A DNA stretch of 63,251 bases, from the IMG/VR virus record IMGVR_UViG_3300042569_000591, positions 1 through 63,251 of that record; one strand, given 5' to 3'. Shown one piece after another: positions 21,434 to 31,213 of the stretch (position 1 is the first letter of the stretch; the number at the start of each line of letters is the position of its first letter). Source of the DNA: a virus. A program made the position numbers and the translations under genes. The notes under the pieces are model-generated. The model had not been told where the DNA came from and did no database searches. It was given only the letters and a program-made list of their open reading frames with translations.

Positions 21434-22023
21434 AAATACAGAACTATACAACAGATCAGCCTGCTTTAAATGATATATTATTAGGAAGCAATACTTCTGA
21501 AAATAATAGCACTGCGAACTTTAGAGTTAGTGACCTACTGGCTTTAAATAATGGTTCTATATTTAAGTTTGATGACATGGTCGGTGGCGCCTTGACGGGC
21601 ACAGGTACCGACATTAAGGTCTCAAGCGTATTAATACCAGGTGATAGTCTTTCATCAGATTGCACTCTTAATGTAAACTTTAGATTCGTAAAGTCAGATG
21701 TAGCAATAACAAACTCTATTATTAAACTTTACGTAAATACTGTGGACTCAATTACAGGTGCATCAGTGTTAGGTACAGTAAATATAACGTCTACATCAAA
21801 CAGAGCTTCTTCATTTTCTAGGAACTTTTACATAAAGAGTGGCGCTATTAGAGGATTAATCTTTACAGCGTCCTCTCTTTCAGACGAAACTGAGATTAAC
21901 TTTGTAGATAGTTCTTTAAATATTGATGTAAACTCAAACTTATACTTCATGGTGGCTGTAACTAATTCAGCATCTACATCAACTTTAACCGTTCCTTATT
22001 CAAGGTACTTAATTTACAGATAA
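21430..22023 (+). CDS. Appendage / fibre-head structural protein
   Basis: 197 residues beginning MKIQNYTTDQPALNDILLGS and continuing STANFRVSDLLAL, a start I have seen in phage appendage proteins that attach fibres. The C-terminal ~140 residues (GTDIKVSSVLIPGDSLSS, then FRFVKSDVAITNSIIKLYV) form a beta domain similar in plan to the protein at 18604-19284. Likely a virion protein; exact position unknown. Confidence 0.6.
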   Translation: MKIQNYTTDQPALNDILLGSNTSENNSTANFRVSDLLALNNGSIFKFDDMVGGALTGTGTDIKVSSVLIPGDSLSSDCTLNVNFRFVKSDVAITNSIIKLYVNTVDSITGASVLGTVNITSTSNRASSFSRNFYIKSGAIRGLIFTASSLSDETEINFVDSSLNIDVNSNLYFMVAVTNSASTSTLTVPYSRYLIYR

Positions 22024-22033
22024 TTTAAATAAA

Positions 22034-22273
22034 ATGTCAAATAAAATCACACAAGAAGAACTCGACGCGTTAGTAAATGCGAATCGAGTTTACAGAGATC
22101 TAAAATTTAAGGTAGCAGATATTGAAATGAATATCCACCACCTAAACACACACAAAGGTCTAACAATTAGTCAGCTAGAAGATGCTACCAAAGGACTTGC
22201 TCAAGAGCAGCAAGCTATCTTTGATAAGTATGGCGACGTCAGTGTAAATCTACAAACAGGTGAATATAATTAG
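22034..22273 (+). CDS. Small coiled-coil protein
   Basis: 79 residues, mostly helix: ITQEELDALVNANRVYRDLKFKVADIEMNI, then ISQLEDATKGLAQEQQAIFDKY, ending INLQTGEY-like (VNLQTGEYN). I recognise the helix pair and the Y-G-x-V-x-V-x-L-x-T-G-E end from short phage proteins encoded before the packaging genes. Function unknown. Confidence 0.55.
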   Translation: MSNKITQEELDALVNANRVYRDLKFKVADIEMNIHHLNTHKGLTISQLEDATKGLAQEQQAIFDKYGDVSVNLQTGEYN

Positions 22274-22481
22274 AAAAATTTCCATTGGTCCTGACTATAT
22301 GAAGTGCATGCACTATATGGTAGGCCAAGAGGTGCTAGATCGCACTTGGACTATCGACACTATCAGAGTCGAGGATGATAATGCTATTCGTATCTACATC
22401 AAAAAGAACGGAGAGATTATCAAGTGGAAGTCTTTTTCTAATACAATGCCTATCTCTATTGAGTATAAAATAGATTACTAA
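22260..22481 (+). CDS. Hypothetical small protein with GTG start
   Basis: The frame opens at GTG 22260, inside the last codons of the preceding gene, giving 73 residues (VNIIRKISIGPDYMKCMHYM when read literally). The first ATG is at 22299. The body has VLDRTWTIDTIRVEDDNAIRIYI, a strand-rich fold often seen in small phage proteins. It ends one base into the next ATG. Confidence 0.5.
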   Translation: MNIIRKISIGPDYMKCMHYMVGQEVLDRTWTIDTIRVEDDNAIRIYIKKNGEIIKWKSFSNTMPISIEYKIDY

Positions 22482-23038
22482 TGAAATCACCATACTGCTT
22501 CATCATCAAACCAGTTGGTCAGAGGCGGTACGATAACATAAAGAAATTCGGTGATACCGAATTCTACATCAGTTCCTCCCAAGAAGACCATAAGACATCT
22601 AACCGCCACGCTGAGGTGGTTGCAGTCCCTATTTACTATGATGGTCCAGTTAAACCTGGAGATGTAGTTCTTGTGCACCACAATGTGTTCAAGTTCTACT
22701 ATGACATGAAGGGCCGTCAGAAGAGTAGCTGGAATTTTATAATGGATGACTTATTCTTAGCTGAGCTTGATCAGGTCTATATGTTTAAGAGAGATGACAA
22801 GTGGAATGCCGTAGATCCTTTTATCTTTATCAGACCAATACCAAGTGAAGATAAGGTGATCAGCACGCTAGGATCGCTTGAGGAGATGTGGGGTGAGGTT
22901 GTGTATAAGACACCTACACTGACAGATGTCAGCGTTGGCGACACAGTATCATTCACACCTGATAGTGAGTATGAGTTTAGGATAGATGATGAGGTTCTTT
23001 ACCGAATGTATAACAAGAACATATGTCTAAAAAGATAG
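22481..23038 (+). CDS. Beta-barrel protein resembling a tandem GroES fold
   Basis: The 185-residue protein has two related halves. One is AEVVAVPIYYDGPVKPGDVVLVHHNVF; the other is WGEVVYKTPTLTDVSVGDTVSFTPDSEYEF ending RMYNKNICLKR. Each follows the G-x-V-x-x-x ... V-x-x-G-D-x-V ... D-I-x order of GroES-like barrels. I recall similar proteins before TerL in other phages, sometimes annotated as co-chaperone-like. No mobile-loop motif is visible, so binding to GroEL is not supported. Assembly chaperone or connector role is inference. Confidence 0.5.
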   Translation: MKSPYCFIIKPVGQRRYDNIKKFGDTEFYISSSQEDHKTSNRHAEVVAVPIYYDGPVKPGDVVLVHHNVFKFYYDMKGRQKSSWNFIMDDLFLAELDQVYMFKRDDKWNAVDPFIFIRPIPSEDKVISTLGSLEEMWGEVVYKTPTLTDVSVGDTVSFTPDSEYEFRIDDEVLYRMYNKNICLKR

Positions 23039-23304
23039 AGATTGTAGAGGCAGCCAAGCAGGCAATAGATGAGTTGATAAAGGTGCTAAAGTCACCTATC
23101 ATCACTCACGCTGAGGATGACATATCTGCAGACAAGATGAAGAACGCTGCATCAGCTAAACGTTTGGCTTTTGAGGATGCTATGTATATGCTCAACAAGA
23201 TTGAGGAGGAAGAGAACAAGGCATCTGAAACACCCGTTGCTGAAGTAACGTTAGGAAAGTCAGGATTCGCTGAGGGCAGAGCTAAAGCTAAAAATGGAAA
23301 ATAG
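23023..23304 (+). CDS. Small terminase subunit candidate
   Basis: This 93-residue protein is helical: IEIVEAAKQAIDELIKVLKSP, then DKMKNAASAKRLAFEDAMYML, with a basic tail SGFAEGRAKAKNGK. It sits directly before and overlaps TerL by 11 nt, the usual place for the small subunit that recognises packaging sites. Related proteins occupy the same place in other Bacteroidota phages. It lacks a recognisable N-terminal DNA-binding domain, so the assignment rests mainly on context. Confidence 0.5.
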   Translation: MSKKIEIVEAAKQAIDELIKVLKSPIITHAEDDISADKMKNAASAKRLAFEDAMYMLNKIEEEENKASETPVAEVTLGKSGFAEGRAKAKNGK

Positions 23305-25513
23305 TTTATATAAAGTCCTTAAGGATCACCTACACAGATCGGTAATTGTGACAAAGAACAAGCACAAGTCTTGGGCTTATGGTTACAATAAAGAGTATGA
23401 CATCATTGTTATATCAAAGGACGGAACTGTAGGAGATATCTACGAGATAAACAACTTAAAGATTGCACTACCTGCCATACCTAAAGAAGTAGAGAGCAGA
23501 GACAACAGATGGCAACCAATAGAATACCCTGCCGAGCTTCAGAAGATTAAGTCAATATTTGATTGGAACCGTAGAGATAATGTGTTCAAGTTGAAGTATG
23601 TCGACATGATCGAGACTGAGTTTGAGCGACGTGAGCAAGGATATTGGTTTATGAATAATGGTGAGCCTACCTACATGACGGGTACTCACTACATGTATCT
23701 TCAGTGGACTAAGATTGACATCGGTCTACCTGACTTCCGTGAGTCCAACCGGATATTCTATATATTCTGGGAGGCATGCAAGGCTGACAACAGATCTTTT
23801 GGTATGTGCTACCTAAAGAACCGTCGTTCAGGTTTCTCATTTATGTCATCTGCCGAGACGTCCAATACAGGTACAATTGTAAGAGATGCTAGACTTGGTA
23901 TTTTATCTAAAACTGGTTCTGATGCTAAAAAAATGTTTACTGATAAGGTTGTACCTATAGTAAGAAATTACCCCTTCTTTTTCAAGCCGATCCAGGATGG
24001 TATGGACAACCCGAAGACGGAGTTGGCCTTCCGGGTTCCTGCGAGTAAGATCACTCGTAAGAATATGGATGAGGAGCGCGATGATGATATAGAGGGGCTA
24101 GATACTACCATCGACTGGAAGAACACTGCAGACAACAGCTATGATGGTGAGAAGCTTCTTTTACTAGTTCACGATGAGAGTGGTAAGTGGGAGAAGCCAG
24201 AGAACATTCTAAATAACTGGCGTGTAACTAAGACATGTCTTAGATTGGGGTCTAAAATTATTGGAAAGTGCATGATGGGTTCAACATCAAATGCGTTGAG
24301 CAAGGGTGGTGAGAACTTTAAGAGGCTATATTACGATAGTGAACCTACCAAGAGATCTGCCAACGGTCAGACTAAATCAGGTTTATATTCTTTGTTTATT
24401 CCAATGGAGTGGAATATGGAAGGATTTATTGACGAGTATGGTTGGCCAGTATTTGATGATCCAAAGAAACCTGTGAAAGGTATCGATGGAGAGGATATAA
24501 CTATGGGTGTCATCACCTATTGGAATAATGAGGTTGCTGCGATGAAGTCAGACTCTGACGCACTCAACGAATACTATCGTCAGTTCCCTAGGACTGAGTC
24601 TCACGCGTTCCGTGATGAGAGTAAGTCATCTTTATTCAACCTAACAAAGATATATCAGCAGATCGACTACAATGACTCCATGATTAAAGATAGAGTATTG
24701 ACTCGTGGTTATTTCCATTGGAAGAATGGTGAGCAAGACAGTGAAGTAATTTGGACGCCTGATCCAAAGGGCAGGTTCTTGGTATCTTGGATACCCGACC
24801 AGAATATGCGCAACAACGTCATTAAGAAGGATGGTAAGTTCTATCCCGGCAATAAAGATATTGGTGTGTTTGGGTGTGACCCTTATGACATATCCGGTGT
24901 AGTTGGAGGAGGTGGGTCCGCTGGTGCGCTACATGGAATCACTCAATTCCATATGCAGAACGCTCCAACAAATCACTTTTTTTTAGAGTATATTGCTCGT
25001 CCTCAGACTGCTGAGATATTTTTTGAAGAGGTGCTGATGGCTTGTTTCTTTTATGGCATGCCTATCCTTGTAGAGAATAATAAGCAGCGTTTGCTGTACC
25101 ATTTTAAGAATAGAGGTTATCGTCAATTTTCATTAAATAGACCTGATAAACACATATCAAAGTTATCAAAAACAGAGCTTGAATTAGGTGGTATTCCAAA
25201 CTCTTCAGAGGATGTAAAACACGCGCATGCTAATAGTATCAACACTTACATTGAAGAATACGTTGGAATTGACGCAGACGGTAATTATCGAGAAAAAGAT
25301 AGTATGGGTGATATGTACTTTACCAAAACTTTAGAAGATTGGGCTCGATTTGATATAAACAACAGGACAAAACATGATGCCTCAATTAGTTCTGGATTAG
25401 CATTAATGGCATCTAGAAAACACCTATTTATACCTGTTAAACAGGAATCTAAAATAAGTGTTAAATTTGTAAGATATAAGAATACTGGCATAAGAAGCGA
25501 AATTATCGAATAA
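23294..25513 (+). CDS. terL: Terminase large subunit
   Basis: 739 residues, longer than typical TerL because of an N-terminal extension (about 100 residues). The ATPase has a Walker-A-like KNRRSGFS (about residues 174-181) and Walker B LLLLVHDESG (about 287-296). The RNase-H-like nuclease begins at GVFGCDPYD (about residue 524), with further acidic residues in VENNKQR and in the D/H-rich C-terminal part. It packages DNA into the prohead using ATP and cuts it at the end. It is followed at once by the portal gene. Confidence 0.88.
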   Translation: MENSLYKVLKDHLHRSVIVTKNKHKSWAYGYNKEYDIIVISKDGTVGDIYEINNLKIALPAIPKEVESRDNRWQPIEYPAELQKIKSIFDWNRRDNVFKLKYVDMIETEFERREQGYWFMNNGEPTYMTGTHYMYLQWTKIDIGLPDFRESNRIFYIFWEACKADNRSFGMCYLKNRRSGFSFMSSAETSNTGTIVRDARLGILSKTGSDAKKMFTDKVVPIVRNYPFFFKPIQDGMDNPKTELAFRVPASKITRKNMDEERDDDIEGLDTTIDWKNTADNSYDGEKLLLLVHDESGKWEKPENILNNWRVTKTCLRLGSKIIGKCMMGSTSNALSKGGENFKRLYYDSEPTKRSANGQTKSGLYSLFIPMEWNMEGFIDEYGWPVFDDPKKPVKGIDGEDITMGVITYWNNEVAAMKSDSDALNEYYRQFPRTESHAFRDESKSSLFNLTKIYQQIDYNDSMIKDRVLTRGYFHWKNGEQDSEVIWTPDPKGRFLVSWIPDQNMRNNVIKKDGKFYPGNKDIGVFGCDPYDISGVVGGGGSAGALHGITQFHMQNAPTNHFFLEYIARPQTAEIFFEEVLMACFFYGMPILVENNKQRLLYHFKNRGYRQFSLNRPDKHISKLSKTELELGGIPNSSEDVKHAHANSINTYIEEYVGIDADGNYREKDSMGDMYFTKTLEDWARFDINNRTKHDASISSGLALMASRKHLFIPVKQESKISVKFVRYKNTGIRSEIIE

Positions 25514-27936
25514 TGGATAAACCATCAGTTGTTATCTCCTCATTACCCTTTCCGGACCAAATGGCTCCAGATGAAGTCAAGGCGACATATGAGTATGGAT
25601 TAAAGGTAGGAAAAGCCATCGAAGGGGAATGGTTTAAGAGGAAGTCTAATTCAAGCAGATTTTATCAGCAGTGGGGTGAATTCCACCGTTTGAGATTATA
25701 TGCTCGTGGGGAACAGCCTGTACAAAAGTATAAGGATGAAATTGCTGTTAATGGCGATATATCAATGTTAAACTTAGATTGGACTCCGGTTCCAATTATA
25801 CCTAAGTTTGTTGATGTTGTTGTGAATGGTATGTTAGATAGGCCATATACAATTAAGGCTGAAGCTCAAGACATATTATCTGCTGAAAAGAAAAATGCAT
25901 TTCAAGACATGATCGAGTCCGACATGGTCGCTAAAGATTTCTTGATGATGACCAAGGAGACACTTGGTATTGATGCGTTTAATGTTAATCCTGATGAACT
26001 ACCTGCAAATGATGAAGAGCTTTCTTTATATATGCAGATGAACTATAAGCCATCTATTGAGATAGCTGAAGAAATTGCTATCAACACTCTACTCAAAATG
26101 AATAACTATGAGGATGTGTTGAGAGATTACTACTATGATGTTGCCACTTTAGGAATTGGTGTTGCTAAGCATGAGTTTCTAATTAATGATGGCGTTAAAG
26201 TTGAGTATGTAGATCCTGCAAACTGGATACATAGTTATACAGAGAAAAATGATTTCTCTGATTGCTTCTATTTTGGAGAGGTTAAGCAAGTTCATTATAC
26301 TGAGCTTCTTAAAATGAATCCAAACTTGACAGATGAAGACCTTACTGAAATTAAGAACGCTGGATCAGCTTGGTATGACTATTTTCCTATAATTAGAAAT
26401 TATCAAGATGATGCCTTCTTAAATGAGGTTGTTACATTGTTGTATTTTAATTACAAGACTCACAAGAAATTTGTTTGGAAAAAGAAATTACTTGAAAATG
26501 GAGGAGAGCGAGTAATCCGTAAGGATGATAACTTCAACCCACCACCAAACGAAATGTTTGAAGTAGTTGAGGCAGTTCGCGACGTTTGGTATGAAGGTGT
26601 ATTAGTAGGAGGCTCAAACATTATTATCAAATGGGAGATGATGAAGAATATGGTTCGTCCTAAGTCTGCATCACAAAAAGCGCTACCAAACTATATTGCT
26701 TACGCTCCTCGTTACTATAAAGGAAATATAGAGTCATTAGTTAGACGAATGATTCCGTTTGCGGATCAGATTCAGCTTACACATTTAAAGTTACAGCAAG
26801 TTATGGCTCGCGTAGTTCCTGATGGTGTATTCATTGATGCTGATGGTATTAATGAAGTTGATCTTGGAACAGGTGCTGCATATAATCCTGAAGATGCTCT
26901 TAACCTATACTTCCAAACTGGTAGTGTAGTTGGTAGGTCATATACTCAAGATGGTGATTTTAACAACGCTCGTATTCCAATTCAAGAACTAAACTCAAAC
27001 AGTGGTCAAGCTAAAATGGCCGCCTTGATTGGAAACTATAACCATTACCTAAATATGATCCGTGATGTTACAGGTGTAAATGAGGTGCGTGATGCATCCT
27101 CACCACATCCGGATGCTTTAGTTGGTGTTCAGAAGCTTGCCGCACTTAATTCAAATACAGCTACTAGACACATTCTAGATGCTGGTATAAATACTACTAA
27201 GAGAATAGCTGAGTGCTTGTCTATTCGTGTTGCTGACATACTTGAGTACTCTGATTTCGCTGAGGAATTTGCTATGCAGATTGGTAAGTTCAACATGACA
27301 ATACTTGAGGACATTAAGAATTTATATCTTCACAACTTTGGTATTTTCATTGAAGTTTCTCCAGATGAAGAGCAAAAAGCACAGTTAGAGGCAAATATTC
27401 AAATTGCTCTACAGCAGCAGACAATTGATCTAGAGGATGCTATTGATATTAGAATGATTAATAATACCAAGCTAGCAAACGAGATGCTTAAGATGAAGCG
27501 TCGTAAGCGTATGGAGCAAAAGCAGAAAGAAAAAGAGATGGAATTCCAAATGCAAATGCAGACGAATATTCAGTCATCTCAAGCAGCTGCTGAATCCAAA
27601 GCACAGATCATTCAATTGGAAGGTCAGACAAAAGCACAGATCAAACAAATGGAAGTTCAGGGAGACATTCAGAAAATGCAAGCTGAAGCTGAGCTTAAGA
27701 AAGAGCTAATGGCTATTGAGTTCCAGTATAACATGCAGTTAAACGGAATGCAGATGCAGACATTAAAAGATCGTGAGGCTGAGAAGGAGAAGGCAAAAGA
27801 TAAGCGAGTTGACCTACAGGCCACTCGTCAGTCTGAGCTAATTAACCAACGACAAAATAACCTACCACCTCAAAACTTTGAGAGTACTGAAGACTCACTT
27901 GATGGCTTCGATTTAGAAGCGTTTGGACCTAAATAA
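25513..27936 (+). CDS. Portal protein
   Basis: 807 residues beginning MDKPSVVISSLPFPDQM, a start I know from portals of Bacteroidota phages. The wing and stem region (about 60-560) includes PIIPKFVDVVVNGMLDRPY, YVDPANWIHSY and MIRDVTGVNEVRD. The C-terminal ~150 residues are a long Gln/Met/Lys-rich coiled coil (MEFQMQMQ, AQIKQMEVQ), which probably forms the barrel inside the capsid. A dodecamer at one vertex is the DNA channel. It shares its first base with the TerL stop (TAATG). Confidence 0.88.
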   Translation: MDKPSVVISSLPFPDQMAPDEVKATYEYGLKVGKAIEGEWFKRKSNSSRFYQQWGEFHRLRLYARGEQPVQKYKDEIAVNGDISMLNLDWTPVPIIPKFVDVVVNGMLDRPYTIKAEAQDILSAEKKNAFQDMIESDMVAKDFLMMTKETLGIDAFNVNPDELPANDEELSLYMQMNYKPSIEIAEEIAINTLLKMNNYEDVLRDYYYDVATLGIGVAKHEFLINDGVKVEYVDPANWIHSYTEKNDFSDCFYFGEVKQVHYTELLKMNPNLTDEDLTEIKNAGSAWYDYFPIIRNYQDDAFLNEVVTLLYFNYKTHKKFVWKKKLLENGGERVIRKDDNFNPPPNEMFEVVEAVRDVWYEGVLVGGSNIIIKWEMMKNMVRPKSASQKALPNYIAYAPRYYKGNIESLVRRMIPFADQIQLTHLKLQQVMARVVPDGVFIDADGINEVDLGTGAAYNPEDALNLYFQTGSVVGRSYTQDGDFNNARIPIQELNSNSGQAKMAALIGNYNHYLNMIRDVTGVNEVRDASSPHPDALVGVQKLAALNSNTATRHILDAGINTTKRIAECLSIRVADILEYSDFAEEFAMQIGKFNMTILEDIKNLYLHNFGIFIEVSPDEEQKAQLEANIQIALQQQTIDLEDAIDIRMINNTKLANEMLKMKRRKRMEQKQKEKEMEFQMQMQTNIQSSQAAAESKAQIIQLEGQTKAQIKQMEVQGDIQKMQAEAELKKELMAIEFQYNMQLNGMQMQTLKDREAEKEKAKDKRVDLQATRQSELINQRQNNLPPQNFESTEDSLDGFDLEAFGPK

Positions 27937-28568
27937 TGGCATATATAGAACATAACTTTTTCCCATTAAAAGTATTCGTTAGAAATGAATACATGTATCA
28001 AAATCAAAAAGGTCATGGGGAGTTTACACCTGGAGTAATAATGTCTGTTAGGTGCATGCCTGGACAAGCTGCATTATTTCAAGTTCTTTTAGAAAATGGA
28101 GTAATGCGTGATAAATTACCAAGCCATGCATTACTTACTGAACCTAAGACTCCAGATCCAGATCTTCCATTTCATTTTTTACAAATATGGAATTGTTTTT
28201 CTTACAATTTTACTTTGCTTCATTTGTCATATGTTTATGACACTAAGGTTGAGGTATTTATGAAAGATCATAAGTTTTATCCGGGAAGTTACTATGCAAC
28301 TATCAATTGGGGAGCAAATGATTTAAACACTGATTTATCTTTAGCTGAGGATCCATTAGAGCATAAAAGCCATCACATAATACTTCTTGATAACGGACAG
28401 ATAGCACTACAACCAAACAATCGAATAAAGTGGTCTGAGCCATCATTTGTAACAAAACCATTTCCAGAGCGCCCTGATTATTTAGTAAATATAGATTACT
28501 ATAATTGCGAAAGCTTTGATAAATGGCATACAGAGGATTCTGATCGTATGTTCTACGATAATGAATAA
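27936..28568 (+). CDS. Conserved protein between portal and scaffold
   Basis: 210 residues, mixed alpha/beta, with FFPLKVFVRNEYMY, EFTPGVIMSVRCMPGQA and FHFLQIWNCFSYNFT. Aromatic content is high. I recall homologues at the same place in related phages. A head-assembly role is inferred from position only. It is coupled to the portal (TAATG) and followed by a 37-nt gap containing a -7-like box. Confidence 0.55.
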   Translation: MAYIEHNFFPLKVFVRNEYMYQNQKGHGEFTPGVIMSVRCMPGQAALFQVLLENGVMRDKLPSHALLTEPKTPDPDLPFHFLQIWNCFSYNFTLLHLSYVYDTKVEVFMKDHKFYPGSYYATINWGANDLNTDLSLAEDPLEHKSHHIILLDNGQIALQPNNRIKWSEPSFVTKPFPERPDYLVNIDYYNCESFDKWHTEDSDRMFYDNE

Positions 28569-28581
28569 ATAAAATAATTAC

Positions 28582-28589
28582 TAACTTTG
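28582..28589 (+). promoter_or_regulatory. -7 box (TAACTTTG) before the scaffold and capsid genes
   Basis: TAACTTTG fits TAnnTTTG and lies 17 nt before the ATG of the scaffold gene, close to the spacing seen at groEL. No TTG is present at the expected upstream distance. Extra transcription of scaffold and capsid would make sense. Confidence 0.4.
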
Positions 28590-28605
28590 TTGAAAATTAA
28601 ATTAA

Positions 28606-29724
28606 ATGGAAGGTGAATTTAAAGTAAGAGCTGTAGATTTCGAAGAGAAGTCTGTGGCTGAAAAAGAAGCAGATCTTCTTGAAGGATTAGAAGATCATTC
28701 TGGCGATAATGATACTATTAAGATAGACTTAACAGATCAACCACCAGCTGATCCTGTAATAGAAGATACTCCACCACAAGAGGTGGATTTAGATGATAAT
28801 AAAGTTCTTTCATATCTTGGTAAAAGATGGAACAAAGAGATTACATCTTTAGATGACTTAGTTCAAGAGCGAGAACAAGCTGAGGAACTACCTGAAGATG
28901 TCTCTGCGTTTTTAAAATACAAAAGAGAAACAGGGCGTGGTATTGAAGACTTCATGAAATTGAATGTCGATTACAGCGCAATGGATGAAGATTCTCTACT
29001 TTATCAGTATTACAAAGATCAAAACCCAGAGCTAGATGCAGATGAGGTTAGATTTGAGCTTGAAACAAAGTTCTCATACGATGAGGATTTTGATGATGAC
29101 AAGCAAATTAAGAAGGTAAAATTAGAGCGTAAAAAAGAGCTGACTAAGGCTCGTGACTACTTTAACAAACTAAAAGAACAGTACAAGGTTCCGCTTGAGT
29201 CAAGGGAAGCCTTTGTTCCGCAGGAAGAAAAAGAAGCTTACGAATCTTACAAGCAATATAAACAAGCCGCGACTAGCGAGCAAGAGGAACAGATGAAGAG
29301 GTCTAAGTATTTTGCTGATAAGACTACTGAATTGTTTTCTGATAAGTTTGAAGGTTTCAAATTTGCAATTGACGAAAACAAAGCAGTTACTTACAAACCA
29401 GCAGAAGCTAAGTCACTTCTTGAAGAGCAGTCTTCACTAAAGAACTTTGTAAATAAGTTCCTAAATGAAGAGGGTTATCTAAAAGATGCTGAGTCTTTCC
29501 ATCGAGCAATAGCGATTGCTTCGAATCCTGATAAGTTTGCAAAGTTCTTCTATGAGAAAGGAATGGCAGACACAGTTGATACGGTCTCTAAGGAGTCAAA
29601 GAATATCGACATGGTGCGTCAATCTACTCAAGTAACTAAGAAAACTGATGGTGGTATTCAAGTAAGAGCTATAGAACCTAGTTACGGTAACAGATTAGTT
29701 ATTAAACAAAAACCTAAAAACTAG
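28606..29724 (+). CDS. Capsid scaffold protein
   Basis: This 372-residue protein is very acidic in its first 110 residues (LLEGLEDHSGDNDTIKIDL, then PADPVIEDTPPQEVDLDD). Helical segments with basic patches follow (KVKLERKKELTKARDYFNKLKE, then a C-terminal helix). An acidic disordered start plus coiled coil just before the major capsid gene is the standard scaffold profile. It would guide capsid assembly and leave before DNA fills the head. I recognise the same type in other Bacteroidota podoviruses. Confidence 0.75.
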   Translation: MEGEFKVRAVDFEEKSVAEKEADLLEGLEDHSGDNDTIKIDLTDQPPADPVIEDTPPQEVDLDDNKVLSYLGKRWNKEITSLDDLVQEREQAEELPEDVSAFLKYKRETGRGIEDFMKLNVDYSAMDEDSLLYQYYKDQNPELDADEVRFELETKFSYDEDFDDDKQIKKVKLERKKELTKARDYFNKLKEQYKVPLESREAFVPQEEKEAYESYKQYKQAATSEQEEQMKRSKYFADKTTELFSDKFEGFKFAIDENKAVTYKPAEAKSLLEEQSSLKNFVNKFLNEEGYLKDAESFHRAIAIASNPDKFAKFFYEKGMADTVDTVSKESKNIDMVRQSTQVTKKTDGGIQVRAIEPSYGNRLVIKQKPKN

Positions 29725-29729
29725 AAAAA

Positions 29730-31148
29730 ATGGCTGGTACATTACAATCATCTCCGGGTCCATTATTGACCCCGAGCTCTGTAAAGGCAACATTGCCTAC
29801 AAACTACATCACAAATTTTGATTTCTTGAATCAATATTTGCCTGACACTTACGAGCAAGAATTTGAGCGTTACGGTAACCGTTCAATCGCATCTTTCTTG
29901 CGTATGGTAGGTGCAGAACTTCCTACTAACTCTGACCTCATCAAATGGGCAGAACAAGGTCGTCTTCACACTAAGTATACTGCAGTTACTGCTGTTGGTG
30001 CTTCTGGTGGTGATGATACAGTTACTTTTGACATCGGTACAGGTACATGTGTATTCCGCATGGGTCAAACTGTATTCTTATCTAACAATGCATCTGCTAC
30101 ATCTTCTTACAAAGGTGTAATTACTGCATTACCTGCTGCTGATCGCTTTACTGTAGCTTTCTACAACGCTGGTGGTATTTCTGGTGGTGACACTGGAGCT
30201 ACATTCACTGCTTTTGTTTACGGTTCTGAATTCAAAAAAGGTGACTCTGGTATGGATGGATCTTTGGAAGCTCAAGATCTTTTCTTCGACAACAAGCCAA
30301 TCATCATCAAAGATAAATATACTGTCTCTGGTTCTGACATGGCTCAAGTTGGTTGGGTTGAAGTGACTACTGAGAACGGTGCTACTGGTTACTACTGGTA
30401 CATGAAGTCTGAGCACGAAACTCGTCTACGTTTCGAAGACTATCTTGAAATGGCAATGGTTGAAGGTGTTCCTGCTGAAGCAAACTCTGGTGCTGCTGCA
30501 GCTCTTGGTGTTTCATCTCCAACACCACCTGCGACTACAGGTGCTGGTACTCAAGGTATGTTTGCTGCTATCGAGTCTCGTGGTAACATCTGGGCAGGTG
30601 GTAACCCATCTTCTTTGGCTGACTTCGATACAATCGTACAACGTCTTGACAAGCAAGGTGCTATCGCTGAGAACGTATTGTTCTTAAACCGTCAGTTCTC
30701 TTTTGACATCGACGATATGTTGGCTGCTCAAAACTCTTACGGTGCAGGTGGTACTTCTTACGGTTTGTTTGACAACAGCGAAGAAATGGCTCTAAACCTT
30801 GGTTTCTCTGGATTCCGTCGTGGTTACGAGTTCTACAAGACAGATTGGAAATACCTTAACGATGCAACCCTTCGTGGTGGTCTTGTTGGTGGTGCTATCA
30901 ATGGTGTCTTGGTTCCTGCTGGTACAATGAGCGTTTACGATCAAGTACTTGGTAAGAATGCAAAACGTCCATTCCTTCACGTTCGCTACCGTGCTTCTGA
31001 AGCTGAAAATCGTCGTTACAAAACGTGGATGACTGGTTCTGCCGGTGGTGCCGCTACAAGCGACCTCGATGCAATGGAAGTTAACTTCTTGTCAGAGCGT
31101 GCGCTTTGTACAATGGGTGCTAACAACTTCTTCATCTTCAAAGGATAA
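29730..31148 (+). CDS. Major capsid protein
   Basis: 472 residues beginning MAGTLQSSPGPLLTPSSVKA. NYITNFDFLNQYLPDTYEQEFERYG marks the N-arm. A Gly/Thr-rich insertion sits at about residues 85-165, followed by the E-loop and P-domain region (DMAQVGWVEVTTENGATGYYW, RLRFEDYLEMAMVEG). HK97 fold is inferred. Its codons are visibly more uniform than its neighbours' (many GGT, GCT, ATC, CGT), as expected of the most abundant virion protein. A strong terminator follows. Confidence 0.85.
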   Translation: MAGTLQSSPGPLLTPSSVKATLPTNYITNFDFLNQYLPDTYEQEFERYGNRSIASFLRMVGAELPTNSDLIKWAEQGRLHTKYTAVTAVGASGGDDTVTFDIGTGTCVFRMGQTVFLSNNASATSSYKGVITALPAADRFTVAFYNAGGISGGDTGATFTAFVYGSEFKKGDSGMDGSLEAQDLFFDNKPIIIKDKYTVSGSDMAQVGWVEVTTENGATGYYWYMKSEHETRLRFEDYLEMAMVEGVPAEANSGAAAALGVSSPTPPATTGAGTQGMFAAIESRGNIWAGGNPSSLADFDTIVQRLDKQGAIAENVLFLNRQFSFDIDDMLAAQNSYGAGGTSYGLFDNSEEMALNLGFSGFRRGYEFYKTDWKYLNDATLRGGLVGGAINGVLVPAGTMSVYDQVLGKNAKRPFLHVRYRASEAENRRYKTWMTGSAGGAATSDLDAMEVNFLSERALCTMGANNFFIFKG

Positions 31149-31163
31149 GAAGACCAATAATAT

Positions 31164-31192
31164 GAGAGGGGTTTCGGCCCCTCTCTATTTTT
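31164..31192 (+). terminator. Rho-independent terminator after the capsid gene
   Basis: GAGAGGGG (31164-31171) and CCCCTCTC (31178-31185) pair perfectly across a TTTCGG loop and are followed by ATTTTTT. It ends the scaffold-capsid transcript 16 nt after the stop codon. Confidence 0.85.
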
Positions 31193-31213
31193 TATTAATT
31201 AAAATTATATCAA

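Noticed and set aside
10342-23304. Possible diversity-generating retroelement next to the tail fibre
   Set aside because: No reverse transcriptase and no near-identical template/variable repeat pair is visible around the fibre gene.
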